From: Macrocybe gigantea | Taxonomy: Eukaryota > Basidiomycota > Agaricomycetes > Agaricales > Callistosporiaceae | Assembly: GCA_011319805.1 (NCBI GenBank) | Contig: SJRY01000299.1 | Span: 248,001 to 312,000, forward strand | Reading direction: 5' to 3' | Length of the DNA stretch: 64,000 nucleotides | Shown here: in pieces, positions 1 through 10,584 of the stretch | Layout of the letters: the number at the start of each line of letters is the position of its first letter | Position numbering within the stretch: the first letter of the stretch is position 1 | Notes under the pieces: model-generated | The model's database searches: none | The model's input: only the letters and a program-made list of their open reading frames with translations | Told to the model about the DNA's origin: nothing | Program-made: the position numbers and the translations under genes

Positions 1-381
1 ATGCGCAGAGTACGCACCTTATGACTAGTCGGCTTCGGAGGACCTAGGCACTCGCAGAGCTCGGCAGAAAAGTTGAAATCGCTTGTAAGCCACGCCACAC
101 TGGACTAGCAGGTCATTGCCGTATAGCTCACTTACGGTTGTTTTTGGCTCACCCTCGATTCATGACAGAATCTTCTTCTGTCTGAGTGGCCCTAGTCAGT
201 TCGTCCTCAATGGGAATGCAGGCGCTGAGAAGGACATTCTTTCATTGCCCTTCCATTACGTGGATAGATAATCCAGTACCGAAAGAAAGCCTTCAGTGCA
301 GATAAGCCTGAAGGAATATAAAGCCACTTTCAAAGCTCATCACCAGCATACGACCTCTGCATCCGTGTTTCAATTCCCCCG
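1..381. other. Upstream flank of the M35 protease gene
   Basis: No coding signal, RNA gene or repeat was recognised here. The last 70 bases contain a TATAAA-like box and so probably include the core promoter of the protease gene that follows. Confidence 0.4.
317..322 (+). promoter_or_regulatory. TATA-like box before the M35 protease gene
   Basis: A TATAAA hexamer lies about 60 bases upstream of the ATG at 382, a plausible distance for a short fungal 5' leader. It is a sequence match only; nothing shows that it is used. Confidence 0.4.
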
Positions 382-1704
382 ATGTTAATTCGTGCGATTG
401 TTATTGGCGTTCTCTGCATACTTTCAGAGAACGTCTCTGCCAGACTGAGCCTATCGATGTTTTCGGTACTCCGCATTTCCGTCTACGCCTCCATGTCTTT
501 TGCCGACAGCGATATTTCAGGCTTAAAAACCGCGCAAGATGCGGACGACTTACGAGTCAATGCCATAATCACCAACACCGGGGATGAAGCGTTGCGGCTT
601 TTGAACAAGCCGGGCAGTCCTGTGATTGACTCTATGTCGCACACATTCGTGGTCAACCGCCCTGAACAACTCAAGCTCGAGCCCGTCTTTCATCGGTTAT
701 CACGTAAGTGGACCCTCTCCTTCCAGGATTACCTGCATGCCGACACTGATGTGCTTGGTCAGGTACATTACCTCTTGGACAAGGCTCTGGCAACCAGGGA
801 CTTTACTAGTCTGGCTGTGGGCGAGACAGTCAGAGTGACGCACCATCGCAAGTCTTCGCTTTGCTCACCTTGTTAGGAGGCTGATGGTTAATGCTTAGTG
901 TCTGCCGCTTACGATTTCTCGAGCACCGGAAGTGGATGGTATCGGGTCCAGGCGAATGGTGCATTTTACCATTTACAGACTGATGATTCGGTCATACGAC
1001 TGGATGCGAGCACGGGAGCGCCACATACCTTCTTCCTCGAAAAGGCCGCAACAGCCAGAGCGTATCATCCCTCGGCACCCAAAGCGAAACCTTGTTCCAA
1101 GGACTTGCTCACGCCCTGGAAAAGGCCGCTTTCGGAGCGCAAGATTTGGTTCAGAAAAGCTACGGGTGTGTTGCCCTCATCTTACTGACGTTTTAATCCC
1201 ATTCCAATTCATCCGTCAGGCTGCTTATCAAAAGCCAGAACACCCCGCGTTACAGAAAGTGGTTTGGAAAGGTCGATCCGGTTCGATACCAGACCGTCCT
1301 GAAGGCATACGGGAGCATGTCGGAAATCTCATTCGCGGCGCTGAAGTACATCTGCGAACCCGTGACCGAAACCCGTTGCTCCAATGCAGCCGCCTATGTC
1401 GCACCCAACAAGTTGAGCTCCTAAAACTGCACATCACTGAACATAGACCTGACATGAATGCTTTGCTTTCAGTTTTCCGAACATACACATATGTCCTTCG
1501 TTTTTGGACTTCCAGGCCGAAGGCCCTAATCCGCAGGCAGACGTCCTTATCCACGAGGTCTCTCACTTCACTCAGACCGTCCCGCCTACTGGCACGTTTG
1601 ATTACGAGTACAGACGGAACGGCAGCCTGAGCCTCGCAAGGACCAGTCCAGACAAAGCCGTATATAATGCTGGATCTTATTACTATTATTCCGAGAACCC
1701 ATAA
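382..1704 (+). CDS. M35 (aspzincin/deuterolysin-type) metalloendopeptidase, frame-disturbed
   Basis: Secreted zinc endopeptidase resembling basidiomycete peptidyl-Lys metalloendopeptidases. The ATG at 382 opens a hydrophobic signal-like N-terminus. A beta-rich prodomain follows (ITNTGDEALRLLN; LAVGETVRVTHH; SAAYDFSSTGSGWY). The peptidase domain contains YRKWFGKVDPVRYQTVL and AALKYICEP, then the zinc site HEVSHF (HExxH) with GTFDYEY, whose Asp is the third ligand in aspzincins, and ends NAGSYYYYSENP. Introns are inferred near 852-898, 1166-1219 and 1412-1468. Two places do not join cleanly. Near 1065-1075 the frame shifts between ARAYH and SLGTQSE. Around 680-726 the family-like PSFIGYHV lies in another frame and ends at a 23-base GT-AG interval. 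It may be a pseudogene, but the catalytic motifs are intact. Family call is firm; exon structure is not. Confidence 0.75.
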
Positions 1705-2045
1705 TCAAGTATTGTATTCTACGTAGTAGGAGATGTCTTGTTGAAATTACGATACTCACTTCGGACTGCCCATGACTCTAGCTTATGAGGATCAAAGCCG
1801 CCGGTTCACTCAACGGCATCTAACACAAAATCAATGTTTACCTAGACTACAAAGTATCACTACAGATGGCACGATACAGTACACAGCGGCTCTAGCATTG
1901 CCTACGTTCTCTCTCTAATGCATGGAACTCGGCGCTATAGTAGTTAGTGACTTCCCATCCAGATGGTTTCGTGCCGAACGACACCATGGTATGAAGACCG
2001 TTCCTCTCATCCAAACCCCTGTGTGAACTGTAGACAAAATGAATG
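1705..2045. other. Convergent intergenic spacer
   Basis: This gap lies between the 3' ends of the M35 gene (+) and the prenyltransferase gene (-). No ORF, repeat or RNA signal was recognised; it presumably holds both 3' untranslated regions. Confidence 0.4.
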
Positions 2046-3809
2046 TCAGTTAAAATAATGATGCAGAGGGCCTATTACGCACTTCGCACGGGACAAAGCA
2101 TCCGTCATCCATGTGTCTGGACTGGGCTTGCCTGCGTCGTGAAGGAATCGTTCTGTGGCTCGAGCCGTCTCCCAATCGTTGATGCTGAAGTGGTCCATAA
2201 AGAAGTAGATCTGGTGGCAAACTGTTGTCAACGAAGCAAACGCCCAGAACAGGAAACGGAATGTTACCTTGGGATAGGGAACTGGCTCCCCAACGAAGAA
2301 CTCGTAGTAGTACATGATGCGCACCTCCTTTCTGGGTACGTGGCTGATATCTTCGCTTGCGGAGCTATTGCGGTTCAAAATGAACTCTGAATCGTCGTCC
2401 TTGATGTACGGGAAAAGGTAATTGATGAACTTTCTGAAGTTCTTCATGGCTTCGTCGACACGTGGTCCTTTCAACCTGCCTCCAAGTGTCATGTCCCGAA
2501 TAATGGCCTTGAGTGATAACTTGGGTGTTACTGTGTAGATCTATTCACGACGGTCGGTCACCCAGACAGATGAAACGCGAATATAAAACAACAAACCTTT
2601 AGTCTGTTCTTGTCTGGTTTGACAAGGTCAACGGCAATCATGACGAACGCTTGCCCTGCATCCTTTCCGTCTTGAGTGAGATAGTCGTACAAAATTCGGT
2701 ATGGTCGTTCGAGGGATGGATGAAGGGCCTTTAAGAGAGGCACAAAGCAATCCCAATTGTTGGTCAATCGGCATGCTGTGACTGTCGTGGAGAGCTTTGC
2801 TTCCGCCGTGGGAGAAGGGGGAGGAATGTAGTACTTTTTCAGCATGATTATACCGGAGGGCTCCATGTCAAAAGCTGGAAGGGCATGACGTTCAACCAGA
2901 GGCGCGATTTGGTTAAATTAGCATTCCCACCAATGAAATAAGTATTGCCTGCGACAACTTCTTCGGTGCTTTCAATGTCCGGGAAAAGCCACTTGTCCAG
3001 CTCATCTTTCCAAACCTTGCCGTTCGTGTCGCGCTTGATGAGGCCAAGACCGCCTTCATCACTCCACAACCATTCTAGCACAGCGCCGCCAGCCAATCGG
3101 TGGCCTGTTTCCGGATGGAATAGATCAATCGTGAAGCGAAGGCGAAAGTTTGACTCGTCCGAGGGGTCCGAATCACGGGGAACGGCCCACGAAAATTCGA
3201 CGGTGGATCCATCCGAAGTACATTCGATGGTGTAGTCCGGATGCTGCTGGAGCGTAGGGGTGCCCATGAGGCCTCCAAGACGCGCCCACCAGAACTGAAG
3301 CGAAATATTAGACAACTTATGGGACTGAAGGTAGAGAGGTTCATACCAAGAGGTGACTTGTTTGAGAGCGAATAGGATACTTCGCTGACGCCAGCTGGGA
3401 CGCCAATGTACGAGCTCCACGTTCCCAGTAGAACTTTGACTGAGACGAGAGCGTTGGCAACACCTAAATCGAATCATACATCAGCCATGTCCTAATCTCA
3501 ATCGCTCAAGACCTTACCTCCGTCAAAATATCATAAACCTCTAAGCCTTGGCTAGGCTTGAAGTCCGGGCCGATCCTCTTTAGTTCATAGGCATCACCTA
3601 CAAGATTAGAAGCCACAGCGAGCACGTCTCCTACGAGTGAACCATCGGAGGTGCCGTTGGTCGTTACTGAACGACTTGTGGCTTTAGAAATTTGAGCTGA
3701 TGATGTACCATTAATCCATGGTCCAATTCAGATCGGCTCCAGTTAACGTACCAAAGTACTGCCCATTTTTCCAGAGTTGAGAGTAAGAGATTTGTGGGAC
3801 GTTGCTCAT
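2046..3809 (-). CDS. DMATS-type (ABBA-fold) aromatic prenyltransferase
   Basis: DMATS-family enzymes transfer a prenyl group from an allylic diphosphate to an indole or other aromatic substrate in fungal secondary metabolism. The ATG at 3809 gives MSNVPQISYSQLWKNGQYF. After short introns come LKRIGPDFKPSQGLEVYDILTE and VLPTLSSQSKFYWERG. Family landmarks follow in order: FWWARLGGLMGTP; GSTVEFSWAVP (the Glu matches the substrate-binding acid of DMATS enzymes); FRLRFTIDLF; VAVDLVKPDKNRLK joined across an intron to IYTVTPKLSLKAIIRD; VRIMYYYEFFVGEPVPYPK; and IYFFMDHFSINDWETARATERFL. The last intron is about 57 nt with acceptor CCACCAG, which keeps frame to the stop at 2046. About seven exons and no disruption were seen. 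The substrate cannot be inferred, and no neighbouring synthetase or P450 is visible. Confidence 0.82.
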
Positions 3810-6447
3810 AGCTGTAGAGGGAGTTCAGTTCGCTCAAAGGCACTGCAAGAAACCAGAATGCCAGGGCCTTTTATCCTCCTGCCAGCCGGGAATGGCTCCA
3901 CTGCATACTTGAAAGCCGTGGGCGGGTCGCATGAGGAATACCTCCATGTAGTTGAGCTCATTGCAATAACAAGACAACGTAAGTTGAGAATTTTCGAACA
4001 TCCCCGTTTCATCTAGGGCGGCGCAAGTTGCCTTTTCGGAAGCGCCTCTGGTCGCCGCCGTCAGACCTGAGAGTTATCAGAGTGGTTATTAGAACAAAGA
4101 CCTGGTGGTATTCGGGAGAGGTCCTTGACCCTTACAGACGAGCTTCCGGTTTCCAAGTGCAGATACGATCTACGCGTATTTCCCTCTCTTCCGATCGCTC
4201 TCAGGACAGCAGTAATGACCCTAGCCAAAAAATGGGATGCGCCTTTGATAGACCATCTTCATTACCGGGGACTAATTTGCGACAAGTTGTCAGACGAAGC
4301 CATGTCCTTTGTTCGTAGATAGATAGATGGGCTAGACTGGCAGGTTGGAATTCCATGGATGCTGTAGCTGAAGACTCAAAGCATATATCCCCGAGAACGA
4401 CTTATGATAAGGTTGGAATAGATATTCCATAATTGGCGAAGGGCAGAAGTTTTCCTGCTGGTCTACCACTGAAATGTCCGGAAAATTTGGTAGAATTAGG
4501 CAATGGCGTGCAAACAGTCAAAACCTCTTTACCTGGGTCCGCATAGACCGACCTCAGATTCATAGATCAGAGTAGGCTCCAATCACCATCTATACACCAG
4601 ATATTAATTCTCCAGACGGAACATGCCTGAAATGAGATAGCTGCATTCGCTCAGTGGACTACTGGTCATGGTGGCTGACCCGCAGTCAGCCAGCATTTGG
4701 TAGGATGTGGGATTCTCGACGAAGTTCTAGAGACCTGAGTGCGGAACGAGCAATGTATTGAAGTAGTGTTCTTCATGGAAATCACCATCAGGTTAGGGCT
4801 CACGCAGGATTGCAAAATTTTACTCACCTACCTACGCAGGGCCACATAGCTTTCGTCGCCGCAGATCGACTAACCTGAAGGGATCGCATGTGTTGGCCTA
4901 GTTAGTATCAGACTGAGTGACTCGCGCAAAACGGTAGATAGCAGTGTCATAATCGTCATCATCGGACCTACTCGACAGAATCAACGGAGGTATCTACACC
5001 GGGACGTCTAAGTTTATGGGTTATCGTCTTTCCGATCAGACCACGGGAACGGTGACTGCAAATACAAGAAACTTGACAATCAAGGAATAATGTACCACGT
5101 GAAAAAGCAGGTCACTGGTACCTGAAAACTGTTCATTGCCCCGACACGACCAATTACACCTGTCGGACTATCTTGAAATTTGTTCGGGAGTAGTAGAAGA
5201 GCGAGTTGCAATACACCGCCGGTCGCGTCCCTGCAGAATTCCGCGAATACACGCATTCAAGAAGAAAAAAGCAGAAAGGTACTCTTCTCGTGCTAAAAAC
5301 AAAAACAAGGCAGAACTTGAATACACAAGATTGTGATCTGGTGTTTGCACATATATTGGCTTGTAGGTTGATATGGATCCATCAAATGCTACGACACGAG
5401 CTTGCAGACGGTTTCGGAACTATGCGCCCGAAACTTTTCAATAGAGACAGTACCTTCTAAATACTCTACCCCTCTCACGACCGTCTCACCCCTGCTCTTT
5501 TCCCAATGGCAGACTGGTGCCACGATTCCATAGGTTCACAGCGTTCAACGGAATCTGCCATTGCAAATAAGAGAGGATACGAATATGGGGATGCAGGTCT
5601 GGCGGTGGCAAGGTCGCCACACAACCATCCCCGTTGATATGCTAGAATAGAACAATGTGGTGTATGTTCTTGGAGCAATGCAACTCACCGAACTGCGGAC
5701 CTCCTCCAAAAGTTCTCCTTAAATTCAAAAGCATTCATCACTATATATTCGCCGATGCGCCACTATAATCAGCCATAAGGATTGAATCAATAAGGACGAA
5801 TATCACTTACGAGAGGATATGACAGCGGTATCCTTTCCGACGTGTCGCAGGCCGCCTAGTGGATATGGGGCGCGTCAACGGCGACAGTTCAAAATGGCGC
5901 GATGTCGAAAGAAGAAAGTATGGCTGGCTATGCAAGATCAGTTAATTTATCGCATCTACTGTTACGTTATCAAACTTGTGAAGCCGAAAATGAAAGCCGC
6001 TTGGGTGGCGGCGGCGCCTCCTGCAAGACTTGCCCCTTCAGCCTCGCTCTCTTTCTTGTTTTCATGAAATATCAGTGGCCGGTAAAATGTTTATTGAACT
6101 GCATCTATTTAGCTACTATGCCATTCTACCAATGTGTTACTCCCTGTGTTCGTGATACTAATAGAAAAAAAGACGAGAAATAGAACGCAACATGTAGTCT
6201 CACGTGAAGCCCATCATAAAATCATGAATGATAGCGATGATGTTTCAGCGTCATATATGAGGATAGATGAAGACTGAGAACATGAATAAATCCGATGAAT
6301 CTGGGCTGTTGCGATGCGGAGAAATGTAGTCATTAAGAAATATCAACTTAGAAAACGGAAAGCGCGCAATGGAGGCGTGAGGGAGGTGAACCTGGTACCT
6401 CATGTTGCTTTTCCAAGTAAAGTGGGGGAAAAAGTAGTCTGACAACT
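3810..6447. other. 2.6-kb gap without a recognisable gene
   Basis: Apart from the prenyltransferase promoter (near 3810-4000) and the TPS2 3' UTR (near 6447), no confident gene was found. Several ORFs of 60-96 codons show no family-like motif or consistent splice structure. The best weak candidate is on the minus strand near 5740-5500, where a GT-AG interval of about 46 nt would join two short open stretches. It ends quickly and resembles nothing recognised. No repeat or RNA gene was seen. Confidence 0.35.
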
Positions 6448-9400
6448 TCACAGTTTCGACCCATCGACGGGCGCAGATGACGGGCCGATATCGGCTTTGG
6501 GCTGCCCCACATCGACTAGTTCGACCTTCGCTCCGTCCGCTTTGACAAGCTCGAGCATAGAGTCGACGATTTCTTGGGGAGCAGTCACATGCCAGCTCGC
6601 CAGCGTCCTTTTGCCGCTGTGCCCGACTGCGGTCGTGAATACACCCTCTGGCTTTATTTTGAGCTCGACTTTCGGGAAGGACGATGTCGATGAAGAGGAA
6701 GATGACGATGAAAGGGGTGGAGAATAGTCATCACCGTCTACCAGGGTAACGGATAGGGGGGCTTCCATCAGCACCGGGGTACCCGAAGACGGCGTCGATG
6801 TGGACGATGGGTCAGACGCATTTCCATTAGGAGGTTGCAGGAGTAATGCGCGGAACATGTCTTCATCCGTCTAGAAGGATAAGGGTATTCAGTCATGCAT
6901 TCACTGATGCGTGAAACATATCAAACACGACCAACTTTATCATCACCAGCGCAGAAGACAAACTCAGCGTCAGGATTCTGATACAGAATTCTCTTGACGA
7001 TTTCTCCTTTATTGACTGCGATGGGTCGCACTTCGAGATTCTTCTTGCCCACCAGCACTAATATGCACGAGGGGAATGGTAAGAAATCCCTGTCCAAGAG
7101 GCCGGAGGTCTCCATGACGCGGTAACACACCTTCAATAGGCCTCTTGTGTGCTAAGTTGTTTTCTAGCAAATCTTGGCATTGTCTACATTGGAATTGTCT
7201 ATGGGTGGCCAAATACGTTGAGCTGCATGAAATGGTTTGCGAGGCCGCTAAAGGAAGAAGCTCACCCCCATTCAGGATCAGCGCTTCTGTAGTGCCAGGT
7301 AATCGAACTCTTCTTGACCTCTATCGCACTTCCAGTTGTTCTCTTATAGATGAGATTATAAAGACAAAACAACCTAGATTCGGAGAAAAAGAGACGCACC
7401 TCTGTATAGTACCTGAAGACCTCCCCGACCTCCCCCATCCAACTCATGTCCAATTTCTCAGTGAAGTTGCGCCAAACCTTTTCACCTCGTTCCCGCATGA
7501 AGCCGCCATGCTCTGCGCTGAAACCGACATTCGCCAATACACTACCCAAATGCTTCTCTAAAAAGTCGGCGTCGCGACCGGAGATGATGTAAACCACATT
7601 TTTCGGATCCGAAGAGAGAGCCTTAAGCATCGACAGCGTTTGAGCTGAGGGTACGGCGGCCGACGGCGTTTTAACAATAGGAGAAAGCGTTCCCTGATCG
7701 GTGAGGTCAGAAAACAAAAGAACGTCACAGCCGAGACCAGGAAACTGACGTCATAATCGAACAAGAATAGTCTTTTTCTGGCACTTTGATACTTCCATAC
7801 CATGTCGTCTACTGGCAGATACGGCGTCTGTCTCGCTTGTCCCTGTCCGTCCATGAGGCCTAGAAGCATCTTGACGAGGAGTGCAGCCCAAGTATGAGAC
7901 GTGTGCGTTGTAACCATTTTGTACAGCTTCTCTTGTCTAATTGCCTTCTCGTCTTGCCCCATGAGAAGACCCCGGTTGATCGCCGCTGCAACATCCTAAT
8001 ATTGCAGTCAATAGAGGCATGCATGGCTAGCCTGAACGCGGATACGTACGCCCAAGTCCCAAGGATTTACCAGCAATGCGTCTTCCATGTTCTTACTGAT
8101 GCCCATAAACTCGCTGAGGACTAGCGGGGACTGATTCGTCTTGCTCTGTGCAATAACAAATTCCATGCTTGTTGTGTTCATCCCATCCCGGAGAGGAGTG
8201 ATAACGGCCAAGTCTGCGACGCTCAGCAGCGCGTAAAATTCATCCTTTTTGAGTGTCTGGTGGCTGCAGAACGATGCTCTGTTAGAGTACCCTGATTGTG
8301 CAGGATAACGACGTACTAATGATGCACGGGAATGAAGTCAAGGCTTCCATATTCGCCGTTAATATGGGCTACAAGTTCGCTGATCGCCCTCTCGAGCTTC
8401 GGAGAGTCGGAGAGGGCAGGAGAGGTAACTTGAATCAAGACGACATTTCCAATCCACTCTGGATAGTCCTGAAGAAGTTTTTCGAATGCTCGAAGCTGGG
8501 AGGAATAAGGAACCTGGACAAATATTGCGCATATATGCGGAATACCTTCTGCAATACGCCCTTGACGACGTCCAGCTTATCTCTTCCTACAATTATCTTC
8601 TTGCCTTCATAAAGAGCGCGAAGAGCTTCGAGCTTAGGCTGAATACCAGGTCTCATTCTATCGCGAACATAAATCAGTAAGTTCCAATGAAAATGGGAGA
8701 AACAGACATGTCTCTGCCAACCCGCTCCGCATCTACGCCGACTGGACAATGCATGACATTGGTGATATGTCCTTCGACGTCAATTCCACGCGACGTGCTC
8801 TCGTATCCGCAGACCCGGATGCATGTAGAGATGAAGTGCCGCGCATAGGAATACGTCTATGACGGCGGGCATGAAACCGATGAACATCTTGTAAAGTCAG
8901 TTAAGCATACCTGGAAGCAAACAAGATCCGCGCCAAGCATTCCGTCCAAAATCTCCTTGCGCCCTGGACGACGTCAGGTGTGAGGTTAAGATAGGGAAGG
9001 AATGTACGAACGAGGAAGACATCTAAAGATTTCGCTGCTTGGAAAAGGCGTGTGTACGAACAGACCCAAGGTCGCATCCGGAATTGATTCTCGTACAAGC
9101 CTAATTAGAGTTGAAGGGCGTAAAGCTCGGACCCTGGGGAACGTAAGAGCGAAAAGCACGTACTTTGGCACAAGCAAGAGATGGTAATCATGTACCCAGA
9201 TGAGATCGCCAGGCCGATAGACCTCGGCTATCTTTCGCGCAAAGGCAGCGTTAGCGGATTCATAGAAAGGATAATGCGAGTCGGCGGATGCATATTCAGT
9301 CGCGACATCCTGCCAGAGAAGATAGTGGAATAAGGGCCAGAGAACTAATAACGTGGGTGAACATTAATCATTCGCCGAGAGCATCGGAAGGCGATGAATG

Positions 9401-10022
9401 TCTCACTCTGCTTGCAGTACCCGTCGTAATGTCCGTGAGCTACCTTGTCGTCCAACCAGACCGGGACATACGTTGTCTTGCGCTCGTCGTCCGGATCGCT
9501 CTCCTTGGGCTGGTACGTCTTCAGCGCCTCCTCCAAAGCTGCGCGGTCCGCGTCCGTGATGGAGTCAGAAGATACGCGCTCGCTCGGGTTTGGGGAGAGG
9601 ATATCGCCCGTCCAGCCGACGATGAGCTGCTCATGTGTCGACGACAGCGACCGTATGCCAGATATCATGGCTGCATGGCCGTACCGAGGCGCGAGCGTCC
9701 ACGCAGGAACGGGCGCAGCACGCTCCTGAGCGATAGAGGCAGGCCGCTGCGCACTTTGAGCATCAACGCTTGGCTGGGGCTCCTGCTGTTCCTGAAATGG
9801 GTCGGCGGGCTTGGTTGGAGGAGTCGGCGGCGGGCTAAGCATTCCCACACGGGAGTTGAGGGTAGCTGTGATAGGGAGATAGTGGCATATATGAAGAACC
9901 CTTCCTGAAAGCGGGATGCCGGCTGCGCGGTGGTGCTGTTCGAGGGCGCAGATATCGTCTCTGACGGTGGCGATGTCGATGTCGTCGCCTTGGCGGGTGT
10001 AGGGGTCAGCGAAGGAGTCCAT
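6448..10022 (-). CDS. TPS2: Trehalose-6-phosphate synthase/phosphatase (TPS2 type)
   Basis: Cytosolic trehalose pathway enzyme: dephosphorylates trehalose-6-phosphate and acts in a complex with Tps1. The ATG at 10022 (MDSFADPYTRQ) is used because upstream in-frame codons lack an ATG. The GT20 domain shows GRVLHICHYLP, LWPLFHYLLWQDV across an intron, WVHDYHLLL, LFVHTPFPSSEIFR, GRDKLDVVKGV, TPLRDGMNTTSMEF and VLSEFMG...VNPWD. The HAD phosphatase domain shows FDYD|GTLSP split exactly by a phase-0 intron, ISGRDADFLE, SAEHGGFMR, VNKGEIVKRIL and GDDK|TDEDMF split by the last intron. About nine small introns were seen. The N-terminal glycine loop of true synthases is replaced by RYGHAAMISG, so the GT20 part may be non-catalytic, as in yeast Tps2. 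A Ser-rich insert lies before the C-terminus. The gene ends with TGA, which shows TGA is a normal stop here. Confidence 0.93.
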
Positions 10023-10584
10023 GGAGAAGGAGGGAGTGGACGGTTGACGGTGCAAAAATCAGCGGAGCCCAGCGGCTACTTATAGCTCACCATTTTTTCG
10101 TCATATCGCGCCCGTTTTGGAAACTGCACTGCTATCACCATCTCCATCGTCCCCTTTTGGATGTGCACGTGCATACTTGCCTTTTCTGGCTTCACCTCCT
10201 AATCGACGACTGTCTGCTGCCACGAATGACTTCAGAAGTGTCGACACGATGATAGTGCGGATCAACCTCGACAATCCGCCATGTCACAGTCCAGGCGCGG
10301 GGCGCATGCGTTCGCCAATCCCTGAAACTGAGCTCATAATCCGTCTGATGGTCCAGACCGTAGCAGGTGACATCTACACCGGCTAAATCATCTTTAACCA
10401 AAGTCTTACACAGAAATTCATCTTGAATTTTAGCAGCAACAAGATACGAAGAATCAAATAATGTGAGCACAAAAGAATCAAGGGGAGCTTTTAGGGCGGG
10501 CGTCCTCGTCTCGGTCGCCAGTCAGATTGAGCACAAATGCAACAGGACATAACAAATAACAGGTATGGGGTGAGTATAGCGAAA
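10023..10584. other. TPS2 promoter and 3' flank of the RRM gene
   Basis: This gap lies between the TPS2 start and the stop of the RNA-binding protein gene, both on the minus strand. An antisense-looking 92-codon ORF at 10192-10470 has no recognisable motif and was not called. The only suggestive site is a CCCCT motif near 10151. Confidence 0.4.
10151..10155 (+). promoter_or_regulatory. STRE-like CCCCT motif upstream of TPS2
   Basis: CCCCT lies about 130 bases upstream of the TPS2 start codon. In yeast, stress-response elements with this core activate trehalose genes. A pentamer occurs often by chance, and the wiring in basidiomycetes may differ, so this is only suggestive. Confidence 0.2.

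Noticed and set aside
5475..5740. Possible short two-exon minus-strand gene
   Set aside because: Splice-like sites exist, but the joined frame is short, ends quickly and resembles nothing known.
10192..10470. 92-codon minus-strand ORF between TPS2 and the RRM gene
   Set aside because: No motif, no intron signals, and it lies in the expected TPS2 promoter.
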